From: Adiantum capillus-veneris
Taxonomy: Eukaryota; Streptophyta; Polypodiopsida; Polypodiales; Pteridaceae
Assembly: GCA_014529385.2 (NCBI GenBank)
Contig: CM043960.1
Span: 29,297,396-29,355,395 of the forward strand
Reading direction: 5' to 3'
Length of the DNA: 58,000 nucleotides
Below are positions 1 to 9,656 of this stretch, in pieces; positions within the stretch are counted from its first letter, which is position 1, and every line of letters starts with the position of its first letter. The notes under the pieces were generated by a model. The model was not told the origin of the DNA. It made no database searches and worked only from the letters and a program-made list of their open reading frames with translations. The translations under genes were made by a program, and so were the position numbers.

Positions 1-122
1 CACCTCCTAGTTTAAGAGCGAACTAGGACGCAAAAGAGGAGAATCGTTAGAGCAACCCACAAACAAGCAAGGAATTTACACTAACCCTAACACCAATGGA
101 ACACTCTCACACACTAAAACAC

Positions 123-170
<48 letters not shown>

Positions 171-2344
171 GCTCGGGCTGCTTTGAAGTGTATCGTTAAT
201 GATCAAGCAAACATAAATATATATATGTAAGAAAGAGAGAGAAGGGGGAAGGGGGTGCTTGTTGCACTAATGCCTTCTTACAAATCTGTCATGACCCATC
301 AAAGTGAGATTAGTATTTGTTCAACATAGCCTGAGTAAATTACACCACAACACATCACAAGAAAAAAGCCACCCCAATCACTGTCTTAAGGCCAGGGGAG
401 TCCTCTCCACCCTGTCGCCCTCTTACAGCATGTGGGATTTATGGCTAAATTGATAACAATACCCGGAGACAAGCTATCAAGAACTTAAATAAAACACCAA
501 GACACTTACACATCATTATTGTCCATGACTTCACGTTGGAAGGGAGACAAGGTATCCATGCTTAGTCCAAATTCACCCTCCTTGATTCAGCAAATGTTGG
601 GCTTACACTAGTAGGAGAAATGATAGATTTCCTACTCTCAATTTAATGATCACTCTCTCTTACAATGGCATAGAGTTCCCTTGCTAATCACCCCTAATAC
701 AACACATACATATGCCTAATGCCAATGAGATTCCACTCAAGAGCTCCTTCTCAAGAGGTTGAGCTTGGCTTCTCAAGCTATAGCATAGTGCTCTTTCTTC
801 GTGGCTCCCCCCTTTTTATGCTAGCTACACCCTCCTTTTATAGCAATTTTGAAGGCTAGGGTTACTCCTCTAACCATGGTTGGGTTAGATTTTCAGCAAT
901 TTATCTAATTTCTTTTGCTTGGAATTATCAAGAAGTTGGTGGGGAAAGAGAGAGGAGAGAAATGGAGGTGATAGGACTTTTCATAGTGGGTTAGTGTTAG
1001 TAGAGTTAGTATTAATTTACAAATGGAATTGGATATTTACAATGGGAGTATCCATGTAGGATACAAATAAGGAAGAAAAACTCTTAAGAGGTAAGAAAAG
1101 GTGGATTTCTTACAAGGTTGATGCTCCAAGTGTCTTGAGTAGGGCCAATTTTGACGCTTGTTGACGGTCCACTAGCTTTGACGGTACATTTTTTCTCCAC
1201 TCTTGACCTTCCTTGAGAGACAAGGTAATTGAAGCTGAGTAATCAACCACCATGATGCTGTCTTTTAAGAGAAGAGGCTGAATTTTGTGGTTTTTTTGAT
1301 AGATATGGGTAATTTGGAGGAAAAATGAGACTAGGTGGTCAATTTTGGAATGGAATTGTGTGTGGGAGGTATGAGTTCACCATGGTTTCTCTTATTCTTC
1401 AAGGTTGAGGAGAAGGTGAGTAGGGTGCAGAGAGGAGTGGTGAGAGAGGTGGCTGCATAGCATGGGAAAACTGGGGTCCACTAATGAAATCATAGCTCAC
1501 AGCTCGTAGCTCAAAAAAATATGAAAAAATTTGAGGCAAAAGTTCAGCCCACGAGCTACAACTTTTGTTTGTATCACCTTTTCAAATTCGGAGAGCAAGT
1601 GAACTTTAAAAATTCAGCAAAACCGACCGTTTTTTTCCACTGCACAAGGTCCTTGTGGGGTCCTTCTTTGGATGATTCTTTTGAATACCTCCAAGAGTGA
1701 GCCCTCCATAGTGCATGTATGTATGCCACCTACCCTTGACCTTATTTGGTAGGTCTATAATTGAAGATATTGTTGAGATCATGATATAAGTGAATAGTAC
1801 AACTAAGAAAATCAAATATTGAGGGGTCTAAAAAATATGTACATGTCAAATATAAATAATATAAGTGGAAAAAATATAAAGGGGTCAAAAGAAATCTCTC
1901 TCATTATGTGGCTACCATAAAAAGATAAATATTTTTGGTGTTCTAATTTTTTACAAAAAAAAACAAAATAGATGTAGGAAGGGAAAAATTACAATAGTGA
2001 AAAAATATACACATAAATAAAACTAGTTTTTTTGGATTTTTGTTGGGGTGGAGTTACACCAAATATAAGAGAAGCTTACATGAAAATATTTCTATATGGA
2101 ATAAAGAGTATGAAAAATGGTAAGAAAAATTGTGGTAATGGTGAGGCAATGTACAGAGCATAAATAACACACACCTAGGTAGAAATATTTAAATAAATAC
2201 CAAAATAATTATGAAAAAATCTTTTATTTAGGCCCTATATACAAAGAAATATTTACATACGCATGGGCCATAATATACTTATATTTTTTATATTTTTTAT
2301 TTTTTTGGCTCAACTAGCCCAATGACTAGCTAATTGAGGGTTTT
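1..2344. other. Unassigned AT-rich DNA
   Basis: No convincing gene is seen. The only sizeable reading frames are short and have no recognisable motif. Around 598-1000 the minus strand reads like an LTR, with a TATAAAAGG-type box near 836-845 and a following stretch ending in CCAACA near 598. No primer site or partner copy was found, so it is not called. The 1800-2340 part is very AT-rich and may be the decayed downstream body of the minus-strand element to its right. Confidence 0.5.
123..166. repeat. (GA)n microsatellite
   Basis: About 22 GA units interrupted once by a T. Simple dinucleotide tract. Confidence 0.95.
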
Positions 2345-2590
2345 TTATTTCAGTAAGGAGATATGGGAAAAGTCCCCTAACTCACACGCACCTATATACA
2401 GTGAAAGGGTGAGGGTAACCACAGTGTTTGAGTGATTTGATAGGGTGAGATAACTCACTATGGCAATTACAGAGAGCCGAAAAACGGCTATCACTAGATA
2501 CAGATATGACCTCTTCTTTGCATGCATGAACCTGTAGATTACGACTGACTTAGGTGTATCCACTGGCTTTGTCTCTTTATCCTTCATCAT
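2345..2590 (-). CDS. In-frame continuation of the ORF1-like protein, with a hydrophobic stretch
   Basis: This 81-residue frame is in the same phase as the 436-residue ORF just upstream on the minus strand. Only one stop codon and a few codons separate them, so it may be the original C-terminus exposed by a TAG mutation, or a readthrough extension. It starts charged (MMKDKETKPVD) and has one hydrophobic segment around residues 31-47 (YLVIAVFRLSVIAIVSY) that could be a single membrane helix. No family is recognised. A chance frame cannot be excluded. Confidence 0.35.
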   Translation of the reverse strand: MMKDKETKPVDTPKSVVIYRFMHAKKRSYLYLVIAVFRLSVIAIVSYLTLSNHSNTVVTLTLSLYIGACELGDFSHISLLK

Positions 2591-2605
2591 CTTGTCCTTG
2601 AGAAG

Positions 2606-3916
2606 CTAAAAATAGCTTCCATTATTGCTTGCATACAAGATCAAATCACTATCCATGCTTTCTAGCAGTTGTGATGCTAATTCTTCCATCAGTATATGGT
2701 CTTTGACGTGGGGCTTCTGCATAGCCTTAGGGCTATGTTTCCGAGTTGATTTTGGCGAGTTTTGCACCGAGGGTGAAGATTGAACCGAATCTTTGTTTTC
2801 CGTTTCCCTTGATGGTGCTTTTGGACAGGGTCCAAGTATGTGACTTACAGGTTGCCCACAATTGCTAAACTCATCCATATTTTTCACATCGGCTATTTCA
2901 TAGTGCCTATCGTATTTGTCGACCACAATGACATCTTGACCTGACCTTTTACATTGGGCATTGTGAATTTCCAGTGGTCTCTCCTCCGGCTCGGCATCTT
3001 CCAATGCTTCTTGAAATTCCACTTGGACTCCTGAAAAGGACACTGCTTCTTGTAAAGCTCGACTTCTTAATCCCACTCTTGAAGATATAGGGTCTCTTTG
3101 TTGAGTTTGAACTCCCCCCATCCAAGAGTGTTCCATATCTAATGTTGGCATCTGTTGAATGCCTGGTGATATGACTTCTTGTGCTTTGTTAAGTAGCTCT
3201 TGAGACCAAGCTAGTTCTTTTTGAAGTTGGGCTATCTTCATAGCTGGTCCCTCTTGTGCTGGTGTAGTGCACGAGACTTGTGTTGTGCCTTGTTGTGTGT
3301 CATGTGGTGTGTCACTCATTTGTGTAGTGACAGCCGTAGGTGTCAATTCTTCCAGGTGCGTAGTTAGAGGTAAACCCATGACAAGATGGTATACATTACC
3401 CCCTTTAGACATGTAGTCTTCTCCTCTTGAGCCAAACGCTTCTGCTGTAAAGTAATGATTGTTTTCTACAGGAACTTCATGACTTGTGACAGCCCTGTAG
3501 TATCGACCATCTTCATCTCCATAGAGGGTACCAAATTTCTGTTTTCCATCTTGTGCTTTGTACAGAAAAATACTTGGAGGATATGCGTAGAGTTCTGTAA
3601 GTTGATCCTTGTACAACATTTCTATCTCATTGTCGATGTATTTTCCGTGCCTCATGTAAATTGATCCCAGACAGTCTTCCATGAAATTTGGATGTGGGTG
3701 TAGTACATTCTTTGCTGTTTCAACTTCCACATATTGAGATGTCCGAGTTTCCTCTGTATCTTTCTTTGTCTTGATGTACAAATTCCGATTGACATCCTCA
3801 TAGCATGGCAGTCCTTTGTAGTATCCAATCAGATAGATCTGAATTTGCTCTCTTGTAATATCTGTGGATGTACTTGAAGCTTCTTCCTGACTGGTCTGAT
3901 TCCTTTGAGACGCCAT
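2606..3916 (-). CDS. Intact 436-residue ORF1-like protein of a minus-strand Ty3/gypsy-type element
   Basis: This is the longest uninterrupted frame in the window and opens with a true ATG at 3914-3916. I do not recognise a family. Residues 1-190 look globular and are rich in Tyr and acidic residues, with MASQRNQTSQ at the start and IYLIGYYKGLPCYEDVNR near residue 28. Residues 190-225 are a Thr/Gln-rich linker. A short coiled-coil-like stretch follows (IAQLQKELAWSQELLNKAQ), and the Ser/Lys-rich tail around 360-400 looks disordered. It is the first large ORF downstream of the LTR (6455-7393), primer site and palindrome-bearing leader, so its position is that of gag or of the extra ORF1 of large Tat/Ogre-type elements. 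No CCHC zinc knuckle is present. The role is inferred from position only. Confidence 0.6.
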   Translation of the reverse strand: MASQRNQTSQEEASSTSTDITREQIQIYLIGYYKGLPCYEDVNRNLYIKTKKDTEETRTSQYVEVETAKNVLHPHPNFMEDCLGSIYMRHGKYIDNEIEMLYKDQLTELYAYPPSIFLYKAQDGKQKFGTLYGDEDGRYYRAVTSHEVPVENNHYFTAEAFGSRGEDYMSKGGNVYHLVMGLPLTTHLEELTPTAVTTQMSDTPHDTQQGTTQVSCTTPAQEGPAMKIAQLQKELAWSQELLNKAQEVISPGIQQMPTLDMEHSWMGGVQTQQRDPISSRVGLRSRALQEAVSFSGVQVEFQEALEDAEPEERPLEIHNAQCKRSGQDVIVVDKYDRHYEIADVKNMDEFSNCGQPVSHILGPCPKAPSRETENKDSVQSSPSVQNSPKSTRKHSPKAMQKPHVKDHILMEELASQLLESMDSDLILYASNNGSYF

Positions 3917-3960
3917 TGCTTTCGTCTTGACTCCCTTGTTGTACCTGTTCAGTGATAGCT

Positions 3961-4182
3961 CTAATTGCTTGCCTCAATGCTAATAAAAATTATTAGCATC
4001 CTTGTGTCGGTCTTTTTTGCTTGAGGTCCTTCAGCTTTTGTGGATGCCTTAATCTCTGAGTTTTTTTGAATTGGGCTTTGCTTGAACTTCTTAGCTCCCT
4101 TGCTTGCCAAGGCTGATACTGTCTTGTCTGGCTGCTTGCTTTTCCTAGAGCTTTTTAGCAGGCCTCGATCTAGTGGAAGCAC
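3961..4182 (-). CDS. Short Lys-rich ORF upstream of the ORF1-like protein
   Basis: This 73-residue frame is strongly basic in the middle (SSRKSKQPDKTVSALASKGA and KKFKQSPIQKNSEIKAS). It ends 45 bp before the 436-residue ORF starts, in another phase. It could be an N-terminal basic segment of the same protein separated by a frameshift or an intron, or a short upstream ORF. Composition resembles a nucleic-acid-binding tail, but no motif is specific. Confidence 0.35.
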   Translation of the reverse strand: MLPLDRGLLKSSRKSKQPDKTVSALASKGAKKFKQSPIQKNSEIKASTKAEGPQAKKTDTRMLIIFISIEASN

Positions 4183-6435
4183 TGTGATAAGTTATGCAAC
4201 TTACCATTATACTGCAACGACTGCTCCCTTTGTAGCGATTCTTGAGTCGAGCTAACCTATGTTCACTTTAGCACACAATCTACAAAATTCTATTTAGGTG
4301 GCAAACTTTTTCACAATGAATGCAGAAATCCTTGATGTAACTTTGACGGCCACACTTGTTCCTTGAGCACCTTCTAGCGGGTGACCAATGGTTTTCCCAA
4401 AAGATAATTTCAATCTGCTAACTTAGCAGTCTTCAAAAACCGTGACCGTTTTCTCACAATTCTTTCAACTGTCTGTTTTAGACACCCCTGACTTCCGGAT
4501 GCATTTTGAGGCCTTAAACGATGTTTTTTTTCAAAATTGAACTAAATAGTTGCCGTAGGCATACATTTAGATCATGTTCTGCTCTAAGATTTGTAGTGTC
4601 ACTCTCAAGCTATGTTTTGATATAAAAACTTTTCTGATCCGATACTATTTGTGAAAGTTATGGCCAAAAGAGTGAATTGCAGATTAGAATGGTCAAAATG
4701 AGTCCAAATTCAATTTTGAAAAAATATTTGGGATCTCTGTGACACTGTGAACACTCTTGTATGGTCAAAGTTACAGTTGGACCCTTAAACTAGCCTAGAG
4801 GCATCCTACGCGTAGGATGTCTATATGCTCAGAATTGAACAAAATTTGGTCCAGAGACTCCCCTTGAGTCCAGCAACACAATGGTATGCTCAGAATTTTA
4901 TTTGGACCTGAAAATGGCCTTGAGACATCCTACGCGTAGTATGTCTTTTTGGCCTGTTTGACCCCAGACTTGTCCCAAAGCTTCCCCTTGATGTCAGCAA
5001 CCCAGTGATATGCTCAGATTTTGTTTTGGATTTCAAAAGACCCCAATTTTAGCTGTTCTAGTCTTTTTCAGTCAAAAGTGCTAAAGTCTGCTTAGGACCC
5101 CGTTTCTCCCCCAAATGAGATGGAAACTCTCTCAGTCACTCAATATATCATGCAGATCATGCTCCTGCAGCCATCCTATGGTTTTGGTCTTGGAATAATG
5201 CCTTGGCACAATTTGAGTAGGATGTCTGGCAATTTCAGTCTATCTGGCCTTATCCTATCAAGATATGGTCAAGCTCCCCCTTCCATGTGAGAATAGGGTA
5301 AAACCCTGTAGATATCCTACGCGTAGGATGTCTTTTTTTTTCTCAGAATGGACTTCTGTTTCTACCCAAGGTGCTTCTTGATGCATATAACAAGAATATG
5401 TGATCACAGCAAATTTTGGATGTCAAAATTGCTCAGAATCACCACTTTTGGGAAAATATTTCTCTGAAAGAGTAACATCCCCTTAACTCTCAGTCTATAT
5501 GTCCAAATGACATGAGCTTTGGTGTGTGTGTCCAACACAACATGCAGAATATGGGTATGATGCCAAAACTTGATTTTTGCTTCCGGAATCACTCTCTAGA
5601 CATCCTACGCGTAGGATGTCTACTGATGAAATTTGTGGCAGAATGCATCCACAGGCATCCCCAAGTCTTGAGCACTACTTTTCAAGCATTCCTACCAGTT
5701 TTTATGCAAAATTGTGCTCAGAATCTTAAGTTTCTTGTTTTCGCATTTTTGCCCCACTCCGTCTTTGGTCTTTTGGGTGTCAAGAGTTGGTCAAAACTTT
5801 AGTTTCAATGTAAACTTAGGGTAAACCCCCCCTTCTGAACACACTGGTAACCTCAGTTTTCCCAAATTCCCTGCCAAAAGTGCCCTAGAGACATCCTACA
5901 CGTAGGATGTCTACTCTCTTAAAATGCAGATTTTTTCTGGCAATAGTACTCCCTATGCTCTATAGAGCTCTCAGCAATAATCACATAAACTTTTGGACTT
6001 CAAATCAGCTTCCAAACACAACTTACAGTCTTTCCTACTTAGCGTTTTCCACTTCTCTGATGAGCCTAACAGCAAATAAGACATGCATAAAGTACTCTAG
6101 ATCAACAATCAAGATATCCTACTTACCCTACTCCTACTCATCAATGTGAGATGGTGATTTTGATGTCTCGGTTGCTTCCTGGCCTCACACGGACTCTCAA
6201 GTCAACCTACCACCACATCTACCACTCCAACTCCTACTCTCTACACCACAACCTACTACTACCTAATACTACCTAAGACGGAAGATCTAGGCCAGACACA
6301 CGCTCCCTAGACTCCTCCTAAAACCTAGAGAGTCCACCACCCTCTGATCCTATCTAAATGTAAAATAGTACTCTGGCAAGCCAGAGGGACCTCTATCCTC
6401 AAGGACTAGTCTCGGTCACCTACTTAGGGCCCTCG
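4183..6435 (-). other. Long untranslated leader of the minus-strand element
   Basis: About 2.2 kb lie between the primer-binding site (6436-6453) and the first ORF. No long frame or domain is seen. The part from 4800 to 5915 is built from diverged repeats: each carries a CGCG-centred palindrome, and several share flanks such as 'tatgctcagaatt' and 'ccccttgagtccagcaac'. From 6150 to 6435 the DNA is rich in short ACTACC-like motifs. Confidence 0.6.
4802..5911. repeat. Array of five 18-22 bp palindromes with central CGCG
   Basis: Five copies of an inverted repeat with half-site GACATCCTACG occur at 4802-4819, 4924-4945, 5311-5332, 5599-5620 and 5890-5911. The 5599 copy is a perfect 22-bp palindrome. 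The 4924, 5311 and 5890 copies have one mismatched pair each, and the 4802 copy is a perfect 18-mer. Centre-to-centre distances are 124, 387, 288 and 291 bp. The 5890 copy has lost its central CpG (CACG). Related half-sites occur inside the LTRs at 6797-6810 and 56541-56554. Confidence 0.9.
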
Positions 6436-6453
6436 TCCCTGGTAGCGGCGCCA
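6436..6453 (-). promoter_or_regulatory. Primer-binding site, tRNA-Asp type
   Basis: On the minus strand the 18 nt directly inside the LTR begin TGGCGCCGCTACC. Compared with the complement of the plant tRNA-Asp(GTC) 3' end (TGGCGCCGTTGCC...), 15 of 18 positions agree. One extra T separates it from the LTR end. This primer type is known from plant Ty3/gypsy elements such as the Athila/Tat group. It fixes the element orientation: 5' LTR to the right, body to the left. Confidence 0.8.
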
Positions 6454-6454
6454 A

Positions 6455-7393
6455 TGTTGGACGGGTACGCCGCGACGGACGTCAGCATAGCGAGAACTCA
6501 CCTAACATATAATGTCAACTGAGGACGAAGCTCGACCCACAGGCGCGTGGAAGCAAGCAAAGGGTGTCAACCTCTACTCGACCGACTAATGACTACTTCC
6601 TACAGAGATATCAACTCTACATGCCATCGGTTCTGTGAATGTGAGAGTCTCATATGATGCTACCGCAAGCCAAAAGCCCATTAGACGTTCTCGAAACGTT
6701 ACGAAACTTGAGGGATATCCTATCAACACCAATAGGCCACTCTCCATAAGGTCCGTGACCAAAAAAACCTACTCAATACCCTCCGTGCAGAAAACGCGTA
6801 GGAGGTCTAGCCGATTTTTGTAGGTCGACGTTTCCGAAAACTAAAGTGCCTAATGTGTAGCTCTACTCGCTCTGATCGCGTGGATATGCTGAAATGCAAA
6901 AACGGACAACAGTTACTCGCCGAAACTCCAAAAGTAGCTCGCGGGTGAATCTGCCAAAACACAGACGAACGCGCGTGATGTAAGCATCAACGCGTAGCTC
7001 TCCTCGTGGGCAACACACTGCTGCTCTCCGTTTGCGATTCCGACCACCGTAGCTCCTGTAGCGCGCACACACACTCTCTCGCAGTCTCCCAACAACAAAC
7101 ACAGAAGATCCGATTTATTAGAAGTCCCTTTACAAAGCTTTAGGTTTTCGCTTATATACTAAGCCTTGGAAAACCTAATGTCCGACCAAAATGACGTGAT
7201 TTGTCCCTAGGCTTCTATAGAGCTTAATTACAAAACTGTGAGCTGGCTTTGCTCATCCAACAAGCATCTATGGCCAAAATACAATTGTCGACTTAAAATA
7301 TGAAGTTCCCGTAAACATTACAAAAGTGGCCGTAATGGCTCAAAATAATAATAACGGGATATTCGATGATGTCCATGAGCTTGTATCTTCACA
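6455..7393 (-). mobile_element. 5' LTR (939 bp) of a Ty3/gypsy-type element
   Basis: On the minus strand it starts TGTGAAGATACAAG at 7393 and ends CGTCCAACA at 6455, followed by a primer site. It resembles the LTR at 56192-57125 in length (939 against 934 bp). The ends nearest the primer site match almost base for base over about 120 bp ('gacgtcagca.agcgagaac', 'ggaagcaagca'). A TATA box lies at 7152-7160. The left end of the element, its 3' LTR and the target-site duplication are not in the window. Confidence 0.8.
7152..7160 (-). promoter_or_regulatory. LTR TATA box
   Basis: AGTATATAAG on the minus strand, about 240 bp into the LTR. A TATATATA box sits at the corresponding place in the related LTR (56916-56923). 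Probable element promoter. Confidence 0.55.
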
Positions 7394-7434
7394 TTACCGC
7401 ATCCATCTTCGTCTTCATCACTTCATCAGCATCT

Positions 7435-7749
7435 TTATTTGGAATCTTTAGAGAATCTTTGAGGAATATTTATGGAATCTTTGTGGAAGCCTTGTTGAAA
7501 GATTGACCTTTCAACACTTGCACAAGGACTGCTTGCTGGGAGATCTGCATCATCTGAGAAGTCTATATTCCTCTTTCTTGTATTTTTCTTGACAAGTACT
7601 GTAGAGGGTGAGGGACCCTTGTAGGGTGAGGGATCCTCTTGGCCTGCTGACCTCTCTGACTCATCTTCACAAATTGACTCTTCTTGATCAATGTCCTGAC
7701 AAAAGTCAACAGTTCTTTTGGCAAAAACGCTAAGCAACTGACCCTGCAA
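7435..7749 (-). CDS. Unrecognised acidic, Ser-rich ORF next to the LTR insertion
   Basis: A 104-residue frame with an acidic middle (DIDQEESICEDESERS) and a Lys/Arg cluster (VKKNTRKRNIDFSDD). It ends only 42 bp from the outer edge of the LTR at 7393. It may be the remaining piece of a gene disrupted by that insertion, or part of the cluster starting at 9067. A small internal repeat encodes DPSPYKGPSPS. No domain is recognised and coding status is uncertain. Confidence 0.3.
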   Translation of the reverse strand: MQGQLLSVFAKRTVDFCQDIDQEESICEDESERSAGQEDPSPYKGPSPSTVLVKKNTRKRNIDFSDDADLPASSPCASVERSIFQQGFHKDSINIPQRFSKDSK

Positions 7750-7843
7750 AAGCTAGAATCCTGGCACAAGCTCTGGGTCTAATTTTAGCCTCTTTTGCCT
7801 ACTGGACCTTAATCCTATTCATAAGGAAACATATCAAGTCTTT

Positions 7844-7845
<2 letters not shown>

Positions 7846-7905
<60 letters not shown>
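7846..7905. repeat. (CT)n microsatellite
   Basis: About 30 uninterrupted CT units. First of a run of dinucleotide tracts that continues to 9042. Confidence 0.95.
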
Positions 7906-7908
<3 letters not shown>

Positions 7909-8276
7909 GACACTTATAACGGTTATCCCCGGCGGCGCCCACATGGTTATTAAAAAATAGAATATAGTTGCATGATGCCGCACGTGCGGTCATTTATTGG
8001 GTCCGGATACTTTGGTACGTCACATATAAAAGGTATGAGAGAGAAAGTGACACACCGCGAGAGTCAAAGAGAGTGAGAGAAAGAGAGTTCAAGCCTTCGT
8101 CTGCGTCTCCGACAGAAAGCACGTGCATACTATAGTAGACCCGTCTCTGACAGAAAGCAAGTCTGCGTCTTAATAAGGTTTGGCCCTCTCTCTCTCTATC
8201 TCTCTCTCTCTCTCTTTCCAAAAGGTTAGGCTGTGCTTCTCTCTCTTTTTCTCTATCACCATGTCTGTTTCTCAAA

Positions 8277-8278
<2 letters not shown>
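7906..8278. other. Non-coding stretch with GC-rich motifs
   Basis: No gene is seen. It contains a 12-bp perfect palindrome CCGCACGTGCGG near 7977-7988 and a repeated phrase 'gacagaaagca' (near 8111 and 8149). Short (CT)n runs lie at 8185-8216. Frames here encode only Arg/Glu or Ser/Leu repeats. Confidence 0.5.

Positions 8279-8329
<51 letters not shown>
8279..8329. repeat. (CT)n microsatellite
   Basis: About 25 CT units, continued by imperfect CT/TTTC sequence to about 8357. Confidence 0.95.
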
Positions 8330-8333
<4 letters not shown>

Positions 8334-8423
8334 CTTTTTCTCTCTCTCTTTCTCTCACAATAAAATTCATATCTATCTCTCTCTTACACACACACACGCA
8401 CACACAAATATAACACACATTCC

Positions 8424-8589
<166 letters not shown>

Positions 8590-8652
8590 GTACTAAAGGC
8601 GCGCGGAGACAGCCACCTCCGATTTGGATGTCTGTTTGCGCGCCTTTAGTAC
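8590..8652. repeat. Foldback with a perfect 15-bp stem, CACTA-subterminal-like
   Basis: GTACTAAAGGCGCGC at 8590-8604 is exactly complementary to 8638-8652, with a 33-nt loop. An inner AGACA/TGTCT pair (8607-8611 with 8629-8633) extends the stem. A related foldback lies at 8927-8985. From general knowledge, ACTAATGGCGC...GCGCCATTAGT hairpins are common in subterminal regions of plant CACTA (En/Spm) transposons. No CACTA terminus was found here, so the assignment is inference. Confidence 0.6.
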
Positions 8653-8697
8653 TTTGGAAACGCAAGTAGAACGGCTGAGAGAGAGGGAGTGTATCCT

Positions 8698-8698
<1 letters not shown>

Positions 8699-8792
<94 letters not shown>
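8699..8792. repeat. (TG)n microsatellite
   Basis: About 47 uninterrupted TG units. It is followed by 'gtactttggt', a phrase that also follows the first foldback at 8650, so the block between may be a local duplication. Confidence 0.95.
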
Positions 8793-8796
<4 letters not shown>

Positions 8797-8807
8797 TGGT
8801 CTGCTTT

Positions 8808-8838
<31 letters not shown>

Positions 8839-8878
8839 TATAGAGAGAGGAAGGAATAGTGGAGAGACTCGGGAAGGG

Positions 8879-8880
<2 letters not shown>

Positions 8881-8910
<30 letters not shown>
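8881..8910. repeat. (GA)n microsatellite
   Basis: About 15 GA units just before the second foldback. A shorter GA run lies at 8815-8838. Confidence 0.9.
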
Positions 8911-8911
<1 letters not shown>

Positions 8912-8926
8912 TTTTTGTTCCCTTAT

Positions 8927-8985
8927 ACTAATGGCGCGCGGAGGTGTATTTTGGGGTCAAAATATCTTTCACGCGCACCATTAGT
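8927..8985. repeat. Second foldback, 14-bp stem with one mismatch
   Basis: ACTAATGGCGCGCG at 8927-8940 pairs with CGCGCACCATTAGT at 8972-8985 with one mismatched pair. It shares the TACTAA(A/T)GGCGCGCGGAG start with the foldback at 8590, so the two are members of one family. It lies about 80 bp before the start codon of the H3-like gene. Confidence 0.6.
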
Positions 8986-8999
8986 AATGGGATAAGTTT

Positions 9000-9002
<3 letters not shown>

Positions 9003-9042
<40 letters not shown>
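9003..9042. repeat. (GA)n microsatellite immediately upstream of the H3-like gene
   Basis: About 20 GA units ending 24 bp before the start codon at 9067. Such tracts are common in plant 5' untranslated regions. A weak TATATAG lies in the short gap. Confidence 0.9.
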
Positions 9043-9045
<3 letters not shown>

Positions 9046-9066
9046 ATTCTATTTTTATATAGTGGA

Positions 9067-9656
9067 ATGGCTAGAACAAAGGCCACTGCAAGGAAGGCAG
9101 GCAAGGGACCAGGGTTAGCAGCTAAGGCAAGTAGCAGATCTGCAACCCCAAAGAAGAGACCTGGAAAACCAAATAAAATTTTGAAAGGTCCAAGGGTGAA
9201 GAAGTTACAGAGCTGCATGGGACTTTTCAGAGAAATTAGGAAGGCACAGAAATGTGTTGATTTGTGCATACCAAAGTTTCCCTTCCAGAGGATGTGAGGT
9301 CCATTTGTGAAGAAGCTACCTGGGGCACTAAAAGGTGGAAAGTGGTTGCATTGATGGCTCTACAGGAAGCAGCAGAGGACTTCCTGCTTGAGTACTTCAG
9401 TGACATGACCATTGTAGCAGCCCATGCCCACAGGGTGACTGTAATGGACAAAGATAGTGAGACACTAAAAAGGGTAAGGTGGAGGTATGACAAACTTCTG
9501 GTCCCCAATGTCTGCAGGGATAAGAAAATGAGGGAAATTTTGTTATACCCCCCTGAGCTATTGCCACAAGTCACAATTGTAGATGTCACACATGATGTGA
9601 ATACAAGGGCAAGGGCAGAGACGGCAAACAGAGGACATGAGGGAAGCAGAGCTTAA
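9067..9656 (+). pseudogene. Histone H3-like domain (H3/CENH3-related), first part of a multidomain gene
   Basis: The frame from ATG 9067 begins MARTKATARKAGKG, matching the H3 tail (ARTKQTARKSTGG) except Q5A and S10A. Lys4 and Lys9 are kept. The alpha-N and helix 1 region FREIRKAQK...IPKFPFQRM follows. One missing base near 9294 shifts the frame. The next frame continues VRSICEE, then ALMALQEAAEDFLLEYFSD and HAHRVTVMDKD, which are helix 2, loop 2 and helix 3 of the histone fold. The Trp in loop 1 (KRW), one extra loop-1 residue and LQEAAED resemble centromeric H3 more than canonical H3. After the histone fold an unrecognised segment runs to 9656, where a second 1-nt shift returns to the first frame. 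Chromatin binding is inferred. The two frameshifts suggest decay, or undetected splicing. Confidence 0.75.

Noticed and set aside
598-1000. Minus-strand LTR-like sequence with a TATAAAAGG box
   Set aside because: No primer site, polypurine tract or second copy supports it.
4802-5911. Regular palindromes as a CRISPR-like array
   Set aside because: Spacing is 124-387 bp, spacers are not uniform, and the context is a plant retroelement leader.
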